Assembly (NCBI RefSeq): GCF_019645855.1
Contig: NZ_CP080999.1
Location: 4,402,001-4,466,000, forward strand
Length of the DNA: 64,000 nt
Source: Mycobacterium malmoense
GTDB lineage: Bacteria; Actinomycetota; Actinomycetes; Mycobacteriales; Mycobacteriaceae
Direction of reading: 5' to 3'
The translations under genes were made by a program, and so were the position numbers. Position 1 is the first letter of the stretch, and every line of letters begins with the position of its first letter. The notes beneath the pieces are model-generated. The model was not told the origin of the DNA and searched no databases. It worked only from the letters and a program-made list of their open reading frames with translations. Below are positions 1 to 10,236 of the stretch, in pieces.

Positions 1-769
1 GCGCTACCGCAGCGGCGGCGACGAGCACCTGATCCGGGGCCGGTTCGTCCTGGCCGGCGTCACACCGGAGGTCCTGTCCGGTCTACTCGGCGAACGACCG
101 GCGCCACCGGATCAGGGCGCGCAGGTCAAGGTGAACATGGTGTTGCGGCGGCTGCCTCGATTGCGCGACGACGTCGTCACACCCGAACAGGCATTCGCGG
201 GGACGTTCCACGTCAACGAGACCTGGACCCAACTGGGCACGGCGCATTCGAGGGCGGCCGGCGGGCAGCTGCCGGATCCATTGCCGTGCGAGGCCTACTG
301 TCATTCGCTGACCGACCCGAGCGTCCTGTCGGACGGGCTGCGCGACTCGGGCGCTCACACGATGACGGTGTTCGGCTTGCACACCCCACACTCGCTGTTC
401 GACGGCGCCGACCCCGACACCCTGCGCGACAAACTCACCGACTCGGTGCTGGCGTCCCTGAATTCCGTTCTGGCCGAACCGATCCAGGATGTTCTGCTAA
501 GCGACGCGAATGGCCGGCCGTGCATCGAGACGACCACCACCGCCGATTTGCACCACACACTGGGGATGACCGCGGGCAACATCTTCCACGGCGGGTTGTC
601 GTGGCCGTTCGCCGACGACGACGACCCGCTGGACACCCCGGCGCGGCGATGGGGAGTGGCCACGGCCCACGACCGAATCATGTTGTGCGGCTCCGGTGCC
701 CGCCGCGGCGGGGCGGTGTCGGGCATCGGCGGCCACAACGCCGCGATGGCCGTCCTCGCGTCGGTGTAA
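1..769 (+). CDS. FAD-dependent phytoene-desaturase-like oxidoreductase, C-terminal part
   Basis: The reading frame is already open at base 2 and runs to TAA at 767-769, so only the C-terminal ~255 residues are present. The tail with GGAVSGIGGHNAAMAV is typical of the CrtI/phytoene desaturase-like (NAD(P)/FAD) amine-oxidase superfamily, where the final glycine-rich segment closes over the FAD. In M. tuberculosis the orthologous position next to gltA2 is taken by Rv0897c, also convergent with gltA2. The substrate is unknown; mycobacterial members are annotated only as oxidoreductases. The FAD-binding N-terminus lies outside the window. The stop codon abuts a MITE-like repeat that separates it from gltA2. 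Confidence 0.8.
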   Translation, partial: RYRSGGDEHLIRGRFVLAGVTPEVLSGLLGERPAPPDQGAQVKVNMVLRRLPRLRDDVVTPEQAFAGTFHVNETWTQLGTAHSRAAGGQLPDPLPCEAYCHSLTDPSVLSDGLRDSGAHTMTVFGLHTPHSLFDGADPDTLRDKLTDSVLASLNSVLAEPIQDVLLSDANGRPCIETTTTADLHHTLGMTAGNIFHGGLSWPFADDDDPLDTPARRWGVATAHDRIMLCGSGARRGGAVSGIGGHNAAMAVLASV

Positions 770-941
770 CTGGTGGTCTGGTCCGTACGTTCGTCGGGGG
801 TTACCAAACGCCGCTGACGTCGAGTCTGCGCTGGTGGCATCGAGCCTGCGTCCACGGCTGGCTTTTCGCCTCGAACGCCGCAACCACCGCAGTCTCGGCG
901 CCCCGGCGAACAGCGCCCCAACGAACCTCCGGGCGAGACCG

Positions 942-945
<4 letters not shown>
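770..945. mobile_element. MITE-like repeat, copy A
   Basis: This 176-bp intergenic block reappears in inverted orientation at 35,281-35,458 with high identity along its whole length. The ends are inverted repeats of each other: one end begins CTGGTGGTCTGGTCCGTACG, the other, read inward, CTAGCGGTCTCGCCCGGAGG, followed by GTTCGT-type sequence at both. It has no coding capacity of its own. It fills the gap between two convergent genes and supplies the TAG stop of gltA2 (942-944). The inverted termini and the second copy suggest a non-autonomous transposon; a bidirectional terminator role is possible. Confidence 0.6.
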
Positions 946-2237
<1,292 letters not shown>

Positions 2238-2485
2238 GAGAACCCCTTTGCGCTCTGGCTGATATGGCTAGGTGCGTATAGCTGAAGGTAGTCGTTATCG
2301 CGACGACGCGCCTGCCCGGGGTCAGGTCGACCGAACTCGCGGCTTTCCGCCAGGTAAACCCCGCCTTATCTCGCGGTGTTAGGGCTCGCGGAAGCCTATT
2401 GCCGGCGGCCCTCCCTGCGGACCGGCCACACGGCAAGCAAGCCCTCGCTCGCCACCGCATGGCGCGCGCCGTTACGGGCGGGGGC

Positions 2486-3157
2486 TCACGGCTGCAGGCG
2501 CTCGACCTGGTTGCCGACGACCCGAATCCGGTTGTGCACCCGGTTTTCCCGTCCCTGCCAGAACTCCACCACCTCGGGTGCGATGAGGTAGCCGCCCCAG
2601 CCCGGCGGCACCGGGACGCGCTCATAGTCCGCGAAGCGCGCGGTCACCGCCGCCAATTGGTCCAGCAGCGCCGCGCGCGACGCGATCGGCCGCGACTGGT
2701 GCGACGCCCACGCACCCAGCTGTGAGCCGCGCGGCCGCTTGGACCAGTAGTCCCGCGTGACCTCCGGATCGACCTTGCTCACCGGGCCGCGGATGTGGAA
2801 CTGCCGTCCCAGCTGGTACCAGGGGAAGGTCGCCGACGCGTACGGCGTCGCCGCCAACTCGACACCCTTGGCCGAGTCATAGTTGGTGAAGAACGTGATC
2901 CCGGTCTCGTCCGCGCTCTTGCACAACACAGATCGGCTGACCGGCCTGCCCTCCGCGACGGTGGCCAGCACCATGGCGTTGGGCTCGGCCACCCCGGCGC
3001 GTTCGGCGTCGTCAATCCACTTGCGGAACAACGCAAGCCAACCCTCGGCCAACCAGTCCGCATTCAGATCGGGGCTGCCGTCCTTCTCGACGGACCCGTA
3101 TTCCACGCGCATAGCCTGCAGGTGCTCTTTACCTAGTCCCGGGTCTGGTCCCGCCAT
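2486..3157 (-). CDS. pdxH: Pyridoxamine 5'-phosphate oxidase (223 aa)
   Basis: FMN-dependent oxidase that converts pyridoxine or pyridoxamine 5'-phosphate to pyridoxal 5'-phosphate, feeding PLP enzymes such as the nearby serC product. Family signatures are seen in order: RSVLCKSADETGITFFTNYD (FMN/phosphate contacts, residues ~75-95), SKRPRGSQLGAWASHQS, and the C-terminal dimer/FMN motif ENRVHNRIRV. In M. tuberculosis pdxH (Rv2607) is elsewhere; location between gltA2 and citA is, as far as I recall, the arrangement in several non-tuberculous mycobacteria. It is transcribed in the same direction as gltA2 and divergently from citA. Confidence 0.93.
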   Translation of the reverse strand: MAGPDPGLGKEHLQAMRVEYGSVEKDGSPDLNADWLAEGWLALFRKWIDDAERAGVAEPNAMVLATVAEGRPVSRSVLCKSADETGITFFTNYDSAKGVELAATPYASATFPWYQLGRQFHIRGPVSKVDPEVTRDYWSKRPRGSQLGAWASHQSRPIASRAALLDQLAAVTARFADYERVPVPPGWGGYLIAPEVVEFWQGRENRVHNRIRVVGNQVERLQP

Positions 3158-3228
3158 TGCGTCAACGCTACCGGGGGTTGCTACCGGCCGGTAGCGTCGG
3201 CCCGAAGGCGGGGTGCAAGAATTTTCCC

Positions 3229-4350
3229 ATGACTGTGGTCCCCGAAAACTTTGTCCCCGGCCTGGAAGGCGTGGTGGCCTTCACCACCGAAATTGCCGAA
3301 CCGGATAAAGACGGCGGTGCGCTGCGCTACCGCGGCGTCGACATCCAGGACCTGGTGAACCAGCAGGTCACGTTCGGTGACGTGTGGGCGCTGCTGGTCG
3401 ACGGGAGGTTCGGCCACGGGCTGCCGCCCGCCGAGCCGTTCCCGCTGCCGATACACACCGGCGACGTGCGGGTCGACGTGCAGGCGGGCCTGGCGATGCT
3501 GGCACCCATCTGGGGGTACAAGCCCCTGCTCGACACCGACGACGCCACCGCCCGCAATCAGCTGGCCCGCGCATCGGTGATGGCCCTGTCCTATGTCGCA
3601 CAGTCCGCGCGCGGCATCTACCAGCCGGCCGTCCCGCAGCGGATTATCGACGAATGCCCAACGGTCACAGCACGATTCATGACTCGCTGGCAGGGCGAAC
3701 CGGACCCCAGGCACGTCGAGGCCATCGACGCCTACTGGGTGTCGGCCGCCGAGCACGGCATGAATGCGTCGACGTTCACCGCGCGCGTGATCGCCTCGAC
3801 CGGCGCGGATGTGGCCGCCGCCCTGTCCGGTGCGATCGGGGCGATGAGCGGCCCGCTGCACGGCGGGGCTCCGGCCCGGGTGCTGCCGATGCTCGAAGAG
3901 GTCGAGCGCACCGGCGACGCCCGCGGCCTGGTCAAGGGCATCCTGGATCGCGGCGACAAGCTGATGGGATTCGGGCACCGCGTATACCGCGCGGAGGACC
4001 CGCGGGCGCGGGTGCTGCGGGCGGCCGCCGAGCGGCTGGGCGCGCCGCGCCACGAGGTCGCGGTGGCGGTCGAGCAGGCCGCGCTGGCCGAGCTGCGGGA
4101 GCGGCGTCCGGACCGGGCCATCGAGACCAACGTCGAGTTCTGGGCCGCGGTCATCTTGGACTTCGCCCGGGTGCCGGCCAACATGATGCCGGCGATGTTC
4201 ACCTGCGGCCGCACCGCGGGGTGGTGCGCCCACATCCTCGAGCAGAAGCGCCTGGGCAAGCTGGTCCGCCCGTCGGCCATCTATGTGGGACCGGGCCCGC
4301 GCAGCCCGGAATCCGTCGACGGCTGGGACCGGGTCCTCACCAACGCCTGA
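3229..4350 (+). CDS. citA: Citrate synthase-family protein CitA (373 aa)
   Basis: Second citrate/methylcitrate synthase-like enzyme. The start chosen is ATG at 3229 (MTVVPENF); the frame is open further upstream, but that would run into the pdxH start. Two catalytic histidines are kept (SGPLHGGAPARV; MGFGHRVYRAEDPRARV). At the position of the catalytic aspartate it reads NVEFWAAV, glutamate instead of the NVDF seen in gltA2, so activity or substrate may differ. It corresponds to Rv0889c. A short C/G-rich hairpin-like stretch after the stop (about 4366-4415) may end transcription before the VOC gene. Confidence 0.9.
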   Translation: MTVVPENFVPGLEGVVAFTTEIAEPDKDGGALRYRGVDIQDLVNQQVTFGDVWALLVDGRFGHGLPPAEPFPLPIHTGDVRVDVQAGLAMLAPIWGYKPLLDTDDATARNQLARASVMALSYVAQSARGIYQPAVPQRIIDECPTVTARFMTRWQGEPDPRHVEAIDAYWVSAAEHGMNASTFTARVIASTGADVAAALSGAIGAMSGPLHGGAPARVLPMLEEVERTGDARGLVKGILDRGDKLMGFGHRVYRAEDPRARVLRAAAERLGAPRHEVAVAVEQAALAELRERRPDRAIETNVEFWAAVILDFARVPANMMPAMFTCGRTAGWCAHILEQKRLGKLVRPSAIYVGPGPRSPESVDGWDRVLTNA

Positions 4351-4496
4351 CCCCGCCTGCCGTCTGCCGCGAGCGTGCGTGTTTGCACACGACACGCCGC
4401 GCGCGGGCGTACAACTGCGCACCCTCGCGATGAGATTTCCCGCCGCGCGGAGTCAATATGGGGGTAGACCAAACCCAACGACAAGGAGACCACCTT

Positions 4497-4955
4497 ATGG
4501 CGATCAATATCGAACCCGCGCTGTCCCCACACCTCGTGGTTGACGACGCCGCCGCGGCGATCGACTTCTACGTCAAGGCATTTGGTGCCGAGGAACTGGG
4601 GCGCGTGCCCCGTCCCGACGGCAAGCTGATCCACGCCGCGGTGCGCATCAACGGCTTCACGGTCATGCTCAACGACGACTTCCCGGAGGTGTGCGGCGGC
4701 AAGTCCATGACACCCAAGTCGCTGGGCGGCACTCCGGTGACCATTCATCTGACGGTCACCGACGTCGACGCCAAGTTCCAGCGGGCGCTGGACGCGGGCG
4801 CCACCGTGATCGCCCCGTTGCAGGACCAGTTCTGGGGCGACCGCTACGGCATGGTCGCCGACCCGTTCGGCCACCACTGGTCGCTGGGACAGCCGGTGCG
4901 TGAGGTCAGCATGGACGAGATCGAAGCCGCCATGTCCGGGCAGGCCGGCAACTAG
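4497..4955 (+). CDS. VOC / glyoxalase-like protein, PhnB type (152 aa)
   Basis: Start ATG 4497 is fixed by AAGGAG at 4483-4488. The protein is a single vicinal-oxygen-chelate fold: SPHLVVDDAAAAIDFYVKAF at the N-terminus (first beta-alpha-beta unit), then VTIHLTVTDVDAKFQRAL (second unit) and DPFGHHWSLG near the C-terminus. The PhnB-like subfamily (3-demethylubiquinone-9 methyltransferase-like) binds metal or small ligands; no substrate can be inferred. It corresponds to Rv0887c. Its TAG stop overlaps the stop of convergent fprB by three bases. Confidence 0.87.
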   Translation: MAINIEPALSPHLVVDDAAAAIDFYVKAFGAEELGRVPRPDGKLIHAAVRINGFTVMLNDDFPEVCGGKSMTPKSLGGTPVTIHLTVTDVDAKFQRALDAGATVIAPLQDQFWGDRYGMVADPFGHHWSLGQPVREVSMDEIEAAMSGQAGN

Positions 4956-6640
4956 AGATCACGCAGCCGCGCCACCACCCGGCGTCGCAGCGGCGGCGCC
5001 GGCGCGGTGGCAGCCGCCGCGAGCATGTCACCGACATCGGTGAACTTGCTGCGCGGCCGCCCGTCCTGGCCGCCGCGCGCGATCTCCGCGGCGTCGATCG
5101 CGCGCCATCCCGCGGAGTCCACGGCGTCGGGCTGGCGGGCGCGCACCAGCTTGGCCAGCGCCTCCGGCTTGGCCACCGGGCCGGTCAACCTGTCGGCGTT
5201 GAAATCGGCCACCAGGGCCTGGACGGTTTGACACGAGCAGGTCTTGTTGGTTCCGATGAACCCCGTCGGTCCGCGCTTGATCCACCCTGCGACGTAGGCG
5301 CCGGGCACCGGCCGGCCGGAGGGGTCGAGGACACGACCACCGTCGTTGGGAACCACACCCGCCGATTCGTCAAACGGAAGGTCGCGAATCCGCTTGCCGC
5401 GGTAGCCAATTGACGTCAGCACCAGGCCGGCCTCGAGCCGACGCACCTCGTCGGTGCCGGTGACCGTAAACTCCACGCCGGTGGCGCGCCGCTGACCCAG
5501 CACGCGTTCGGGCGTGAGTCGATAGGCCAGCCGGATGCGCGGGCGCCCGCCAAGCGGCGCCGAACCGTCCCCGAGCTTGCTCAAAATCTCCAGCTTGTTC
5601 CGGGTCAGCGTGTCAGAGACGGTCGCGAGGTCGGCGGACACCCGCTGGTGGTCACCGGCATCCAGCACGACCTCGGAAGTGCCTGTCAGCCCGATCAATT
5701 CGGGCAACGTGAACGCCGACTGGGCGGGCCCGCGCCGCGCGGCGATCACCACTTCACGCACCGCTGAGTGACGCAGCCCTTCCAGCGCATGATCGGAGAT
5801 GTCGGTGCGGGCCAGATCATCGGGATCCGCCGTGAGCACCCGGGCCACATCGAGGGCGACATTGCCGTTGCCGATGATCACCACCCGCTCGTGGCCGAGA
5901 TCGACCGGCAGATCAGCGAAGTCGGGATGTCCGTTGATCCACGCGACTAACTCCGTGGCGGTTCCGGTGCCCGGGAGGCCCATGCCGTCGATGTCCAGCC
6001 GACGGTCGTCGGGCGCACCGACCGCGTACAGCACGGCATGATGGTGGGCCAACAGCTCGGCGTGGCTCAGGTGCTTGCCGATCTCGACGTTGAGGTAGAA
6101 CCGGAAGCGGCGATCACGGGCGACTCGGTCGAAGAGCTGAGTGACGCGCTTGGTGTTCTGGTGATCGGGCGCCACCCCGGCGCGCACCAACCCGTAGGGC
6201 GTCGGCAGCTTCTCAAAGACGTTGACCCGCACGCCATGCTGGGTGAGCAGTTCGTCGGCGGCATACATCGCCGCCGGCCCGGACCCGACGATGGCCACGG
6301 TCAGCGGCTGACGGCGCGCAAACACCTTGGCGGCCGGGATCACCGGGGCCAGCTTCGATGTCGGCGGCAGCTTCACACCCGCGGGTCGCTCCGGATAGAA
6401 CGATGCATTGATCTCGATGAACGGCAGCTGCTTGGGCTCCAGCCGGGTATCGGGCGCGATCGCGCCGACCGGGCAGGCGCTCACACACGCGCCGCAATCC
6501 ACGCAGGCCACCGGATCGATGTAGAGCATCTCCGACGTGGCAAAGCCCGGCTCGTCCGGCGTCGGGTGAATGCAATTCACCGGGCAGGCGAAAACACAGG
6601 ACCCGTCGTTGCAGCACGACTGGGTAATAACGTGCGGCAT
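4952..6640 (-). CDS. fprB: Ferredoxin/ferredoxin-NADP reductase FprB (562 aa)
   Basis: Adrenodoxin-reductase-type flavoprotein with a built-in ferredoxin, passing electrons between NADPH and iron-sulphur proteins. Residues 1-75 form a bacterial ferredoxin domain with two cysteine clusters (CVFACPVNC and CVDCGACVSACPVG). The FAD Rossmann motif IVGSGPAAMYAADEL follows near residue 117, LPTPYGLVRAGVAPDHQ is the family hallmark, IIGNGNVALDVARVL binds NADPH, and GWIKRGPTGFIGTNK closes the FAD site. The orthologue is Rv0886. The neighbouring AurF-like di-iron protein on the same strand, 21 bp upstream, needs reducing equivalents, so FprB is a plausible partner (inference). Confidence 0.95.
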   Translation of the reverse strand: MPHVITQSCCNDGSCVFACPVNCIHPTPDEPGFATSEMLYIDPVACVDCGACVSACPVGAIAPDTRLEPKQLPFIEINASFYPERPAGVKLPPTSKLAPVIPAAKVFARRQPLTVAIVGSGPAAMYAADELLTQHGVRVNVFEKLPTPYGLVRAGVAPDHQNTKRVTQLFDRVARDRRFRFYLNVEIGKHLSHAELLAHHHAVLYAVGAPDDRRLDIDGMGLPGTGTATELVAWINGHPDFADLPVDLGHERVVIIGNGNVALDVARVLTADPDDLARTDISDHALEGLRHSAVREVVIAARRGPAQSAFTLPELIGLTGTSEVVLDAGDHQRVSADLATVSDTLTRNKLEILSKLGDGSAPLGGRPRIRLAYRLTPERVLGQRRATGVEFTVTGTDEVRRLEAGLVLTSIGYRGKRIRDLPFDESAGVVPNDGGRVLDPSGRPVPGAYVAGWIKRGPTGFIGTNKTCSCQTVQALVADFNADRLTGPVAKPEALAKLVRARQPDAVDSAGWRAIDAAEIARGGQDGRPRSKFTDVGDMLAAAATAPAPPLRRRVVARLRDL

Positions 6641-6661
6641 AAAGGCCGAACCCGCGCAGTC

Positions 6662-7687
6662 CTATGCGGCCGGTACCGCGGCCAGGTGCTGGCGTTGCGG
6701 CTCGCTGCGGTAGCGCGACGGCTTGCCGTTGATCTTGCAGATCCGCCACATCAGCCGCGCGGAACGCGTTTCCATCAGGCCGGTGTCGTAGGCGAGCATC
6801 CGGACGTCGGCGAACATGTCGCTCAACCACTTTCGCGAATCCGGCGACCGGAAGAAGAGTTCCTTCTTGACCTCACGCGGGATGTCGAACTCCCGCCAGA
6901 ACGCCCTGGGCGGCACCGTGATCGCCTGGCACAACACCCGCATCGTCAGCGGGTAATACAACGAGACCCAGAACCGCTGCCGCTTGGTCAAATGCGGCAA
7001 CCGCCTACGCAAGAACTCGTGCGCAAACGAGATGTGGCGCGCTTCCTCGGCCACGTGAATGGCCATCACCCGCTCCATGATGGGGTGCAGCGACTTGCCT
7101 TCGCGCAGCACGTTTTTCTGCGTGTGGTCGATGGGCTCCTCGCCGGCCAGCACGCCGATGAAGAACGCGACCGGCAACGGTCCGGCCACCAGCGGAACCA
7201 ACGGCGAAATCCAGCGCAGCATCCGCGGCATGCCCGGGACGTCGGTGCCGACGCGGTTGACCATCTCCTGGAACATCATGGTGTGGTTGCACTCTTCGAC
7301 CGATTCGTGCAGGCAGTACCGATACTCCGGTGACCCGTTGGGCACCCAGAACGTGTAGTTCATCAGGCCGCGGATCAGGATCGACTCAAAGTGCAGCCCC
7401 ACCTTGGCGACGTTCGCCTGGCGCCACATGCCGATCTTGATCTTGCGGTCCTCGGGCTGGGCCTGATACCAGGGATGACGCCCCAGCGGGTCGGTCAACG
7501 GCAAGATCCACCGGGGATCGTTCTCCGTGACCGCGAATTCCGGTGAGTCCCAGTCGATGTCGGTGTAGGGGTTGAAGTTTCGCCGCACAGACCCCTCGGA
7601 CAGTGTGGCAAGCATGTTCACGTACTCGGCGTCGTCGCGCACCTCCATATTGCGGCGCCAACGCCGGACCATTCGTGTCCTGGCCAT
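6662..7687 (-). CDS. AurF-family di-iron oxygenase-like protein (341 aa)
   Basis: Ferritin-like helical protein of the p-aminobenzoate N-oxygenase (AurF/DUF3066-like) group, Rv0885 in M. tuberculosis. Di-iron ligands are visible as paired E-x2-H motifs: EECNHTMMFQEM in the first half and EEARHISFAHEFL later. The ATG at 7687 was preferred over an upstream TTG (7702) because GGGGAGGC sits five bases before it. Known relatives oxidise aryl amines or fatty acyl substrates; the substrate here is unknown. It probably forms a unit with fprB and is divergent from serC. Confidence 0.8.
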   Translation of the reverse strand: MARTRMVRRWRRNMEVRDDAEYVNMLATLSEGSVRRNFNPYTDIDWDSPEFAVTENDPRWILPLTDPLGRHPWYQAQPEDRKIKIGMWRQANVAKVGLHFESILIRGLMNYTFWVPNGSPEYRYCLHESVEECNHTMMFQEMVNRVGTDVPGMPRMLRWISPLVPLVAGPLPVAFFIGVLAGEEPIDHTQKNVLREGKSLHPIMERVMAIHVAEEARHISFAHEFLRRRLPHLTKRQRFWVSLYYPLTMRVLCQAITVPPRAFWREFDIPREVKKELFFRSPDSRKWLSDMFADVRMLAYDTGLMETRSARLMWRICKINGKPSRYRSEPQRQHLAAVPAA

Positions 7688-7726
7688 TTCAAGCCTCCCC
7701 AACGAGGTTTACATTTGAACGTGCTG

Positions 7727-7749
7727 TGTCTAGACAGTACCGCAGGTAC
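7727..7749. promoter_or_regulatory. Adjacent palindromes in the AurF-like/serC divergent region
   Basis: Two palindromes lie back to back 40-60 bp upstream of the AurF-like gene: TGTCTAGACA (7727-7736) and GTACC-GCA-GGTAC (7737-7749). The spacing suits an operator or overlapping promoter site for a dimeric repressor, but I cannot match a known regulator, and no cognate regulator gene is adjacent. Confidence 0.3.
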
Positions 7750-7929
7750 CGGATATTTTCCAGAGCCCTTCGACGCGCTGTGGCCTGACCAGTGGTCACA
7801 CACTGGGTGTGGTCTGACTCACACCACGCGGGCGTTGCGAGTGGCCAGCCAGGCGTTATCCGATCGCCGCAACTACCGCGGTCGGCCCGCGACGCCGCCG
7901 CGTCGGTGGCCCTCACTACGCTGGCTGAT

Positions 7930-9060
7930 ATGGCTGACCAGCTCGAGATTCCCCTTGACATTCCCAGCGACATCAAACCCCGCGACGGCCGCTTCGGGTG
8001 CGGCCCGTCGAAGGTTCGACCCGAACAATTGAAGGCGCTGACCACCACCGCGGCCGCGTTGTTCGGCACGTCGCACCGGCAGGCGCCCGTCAAGGATCTC
8101 GTCGGTCGGGTTCGGTCCGGAGTCGCCGAGCTGTTCTCCGTGCCGGACGGCTACGAGGTCATTCTGGGCAACGGCGGTGCGACGGCGTTCTGGGATGCCG
8201 CGGCGTTCGGGCTGATCGATAAGCGCTCGCTGCACCTGGCCTACGGCGAATTCAGCTCGAAGTTCACCTCCGCGGTCACCAAGAACCCGTTCGTCGGCGA
8301 TCCCATCGTCATCAAGGCGGATCCCGGCAGCGCGCCGGAGCCGCAGTCCGACCCGTCGGTCGACGTGATCGCGTGGGCACACAACGAGACGTCGACCGGG
8401 GTCGCGGTGCCGGTCCGCCGGCCCGCCGGCTCGGGCGACGCCCTGGTCGTCATCGACGCGACCTCCGGCGCCGGCGGTCTACCGGTCGACATCACCGAGG
8501 CCGACGCGTACTACTTCTCGCCCCAGAAGAACTTCGCCAGCGACGGCGGGTTGTGGCTGGCCGTGATGAGCCCGGCCGCGCTGGCCCGCGTCGAGTCCGT
8601 CTCCGCGTCCGGCCGCTGGGTTCCCGACTTCTTGTCGCTGCCGATCGCGGTGGAGAACAGCCTGAAGAACCAGACGTATAACACCCCGGCGATCGGCACG
8701 CTGGCGCTGATGGCCGAACAGCTCGACTGGCTGCTGGGCAACGGCGGGCTGGACTGGGCGGTCAAGCGCACGGCGGACTCGTCGCAGCGGCTCTACTCCT
8801 GGGCGCAAGAGCGGCCCTACACCACGCCGTTCGTCGCCGACCCCGCCTTGCGGTCGCAGGTGGTCGGCACCGTCGACTTCGTCGACGACGTCGACGCTGC
8901 AACAGTCGCGAAGACCCTACGGGCTAACGGCATCGTTGACACCGAGCCGTACCGCAAACTCGGCCGCAACCAGTTGCGGGTCGGGATGTTCCCCGCGGTC
9001 GACCCCGACGACGTCAGCGCCCTCACCCGGTGCATCGACTGGGTGGTCGAGCGGCTTTAA
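7930..9060 (+). CDS. serC: Phosphoserine aminotransferase (376 aa)
   Basis: PLP enzyme that transaminates 3-phosphohydroxypyruvate to phosphoserine in serine synthesis. ATG 7930 (MADQLEIPLDIP) gives 376 residues, the length I recall for M. tuberculosis SerC (Rv0884c). Key segments are FGCGPSKVRPEQL at the N-terminus, GNGGATAFWDAA (phosphate cup), IAWAHNETSTGV, and YYFSPQKNFASDGG with the Schiff-base lysine. The C-terminus LGRNQLRVGMFPAV binds substrate. It belongs to the short actinobacterial SerC subgroup. It is followed 121 bp later by sepH. Confidence 0.95.
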   Translation: MADQLEIPLDIPSDIKPRDGRFGCGPSKVRPEQLKALTTTAAALFGTSHRQAPVKDLVGRVRSGVAELFSVPDGYEVILGNGGATAFWDAAAFGLIDKRSLHLAYGEFSSKFTSAVTKNPFVGDPIVIKADPGSAPEPQSDPSVDVIAWAHNETSTGVAVPVRRPAGSGDALVVIDATSGAGGLPVDITEADAYYFSPQKNFASDGGLWLAVMSPAALARVESVSASGRWVPDFLSLPIAVENSLKNQTYNTPAIGTLALMAEQLDWLLGNGGLDWAVKRTADSSQRLYSWAQERPYTTPFVADPALRSQVVGTVDFVDDVDAATVAKTLRANGIVDTEPYRKLGRNQLRVGMFPAVDPDDVSALTRCIDWVVERL

Positions 9061-9181
9061 CCTGGCCGTCATTAGCCTGCAACCCGCCAGCGTGTCAGAG
9101 CGGGTTGCCGGCGTGAGCTGCACTAGAGTGCGCACCTGATGGGTCCGTTGCCGACCTGCACGGAGCCTGCGAGGAGAAGCC

Positions 9182-9961
9182 ATGCGGGAACTCAAACTGG
9201 TTGGGCTCGACGACGACGGCAAATACATCATCTGCGAGACCGACGACTCCGCGGAGCAGTTCAAGCTGGTTGCCGACGACAAACTGGCCACCGCCGTGCG
9301 CGGCGAACCGAAGCCGCCGGAGCAACCACAGCTCGACATCGAAGTCACCAACATGCTGAGCCCCAAAGAGATTCAGGCCAAGATCCGCGCCGGCGCGTCC
9401 GTCGAGCAGTTGGCCACGGCGTCGGGCTCCGACGTCGCGCGGATCCGCCGGTTTGCCCACCCGGTGTTGCTGGAGCGTTTTCGCGCCGCCGAACTGGCAA
9501 CGGCCGCGCATCCGGTGCTCGCCGACGGCCCCGCGGTGCTGACCCTGCTGGAAACCGTCAGCTCCGCGTTCGTGGCGCGCGGCCTCGAACCCGACAAACT
9601 CAGCTGGGATGCCTGGCGCAACGAAGACAATCGCTGGACCGTGCAGCTCGCCTGGAAGGTCGGCCGTTCCGACAACATCGCACATTTCTGCTTCACCCCG
9701 GGTGCCCACGGCGGAACGGTCACGGCGCTCGACGATGCGGCCAGCGAGCTGATCGACCCCAACTTCGAGCGGCCGCTGCGCCCGCTCGCGCGGGTGGCCC
9801 ACCTCGACTTCGACGCGGCGGTAGCGCCCGCCTGCGGGGGAGACGCGCAGCCGGCGGTCACCGCGCCGGCCGAACGGCCGGTGCATACCCGGCGTGGCAA
9901 GCCGGTCATTCCGGCGTGGGAGGACGTGTTGCTCGGGGTGCGCTCAGGCGGGCACCGCTAG
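9182..9961 (+). CDS. sepH: Septation protein SepH (259 aa)
   Basis: DUF3071 protein homologous to actinobacterial SepH, which binds FtsZ and promotes Z-ring assembly; it acts in the cytoplasm at the division site. The conserved N-terminal region starts MRELKLVGLDDDGKYIICET; a helix-turn-helix-like segment around LSPKEIQAKIRAGASVEQLA follows and is required for FtsZ stimulation in studied homologues. The C-terminal third is variable. The start has a GGAGA-like site at 9171-9176. The orthologue is Rv0883c. The stop overlaps the end of the convergent DUF2537 gene by four bases. Confidence 0.9.
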   Translation: MRELKLVGLDDDGKYIICETDDSAEQFKLVADDKLATAVRGEPKPPEQPQLDIEVTNMLSPKEIQAKIRAGASVEQLATASGSDVARIRRFAHPVLLERFRAAELATAAHPVLADGPAVLTLLETVSSAFVARGLEPDKLSWDAWRNEDNRWTVQLAWKVGRSDNIAHFCFTPGAHGGTVTALDDAASELIDPNFERPLRPLARVAHLDFDAAVAPACGGDAQPAVTAPAERPVHTRRGKPVIPAWEDVLLGVRSGGHR

Positions 9962-10236
9962 CCGGTCCCCGACACCGCCAGCGCAAGCACCGTCAGCCAC
10001 GCGCCCACCACGCCCACGGCCGCGCCCAGCACAAACCAGCGCAACACCGGGGTGCGCCGCCAGCCCCATAGCGTCGGCGCCAGCCCACCCGCCGCCACGA
10101 CGTTGAGGCCGACCGCCAACAGCGGATGCACGCGGATCAGCCCGAGGCTCAGCACCACCACGGCGACTCCGGTCACCGCGGCGACGAACCCGGCGACCGT
10201 CAAACCCGTTGCCCAGGGCACAGACTCGTCGCTCAC
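9958..10236 (-). CDS. Small membrane protein, DUF2537 (92 aa)
   Basis: Three hydrophobic segments are apparent: TGLTVAGFVAAVTGVAVVVL, PLLAVGLNVVAAGGLAPTLW and WFVLGAAVGVVGAWLTVLAL. It matches the actinobacterial DUF2537 family (Rv0882 position). GTG at 10236 overlaps the stop of the upstream methylase gene as GTGA, so the two are translationally coupled. Function unknown; the conserved pairing with an RNA methylase and a MarR regulator is the only clue. Confidence 0.8.
   Translation of the reverse strand: MSDESVPWATGLTVAGFVAAVTGVAVVVLSLGLIRVHPLLAVGLNVVAAGGLAPTLWGWRRTPVLRWFVLGAAVGVVGAWLTVLALAVSGTG

Noticed and set aside
3181..4422. 413-codon minus-strand frame over citA
   Set aside because: Shadow of citA, with arginine/histidine-rich low-complexity translation and no ribosome site.
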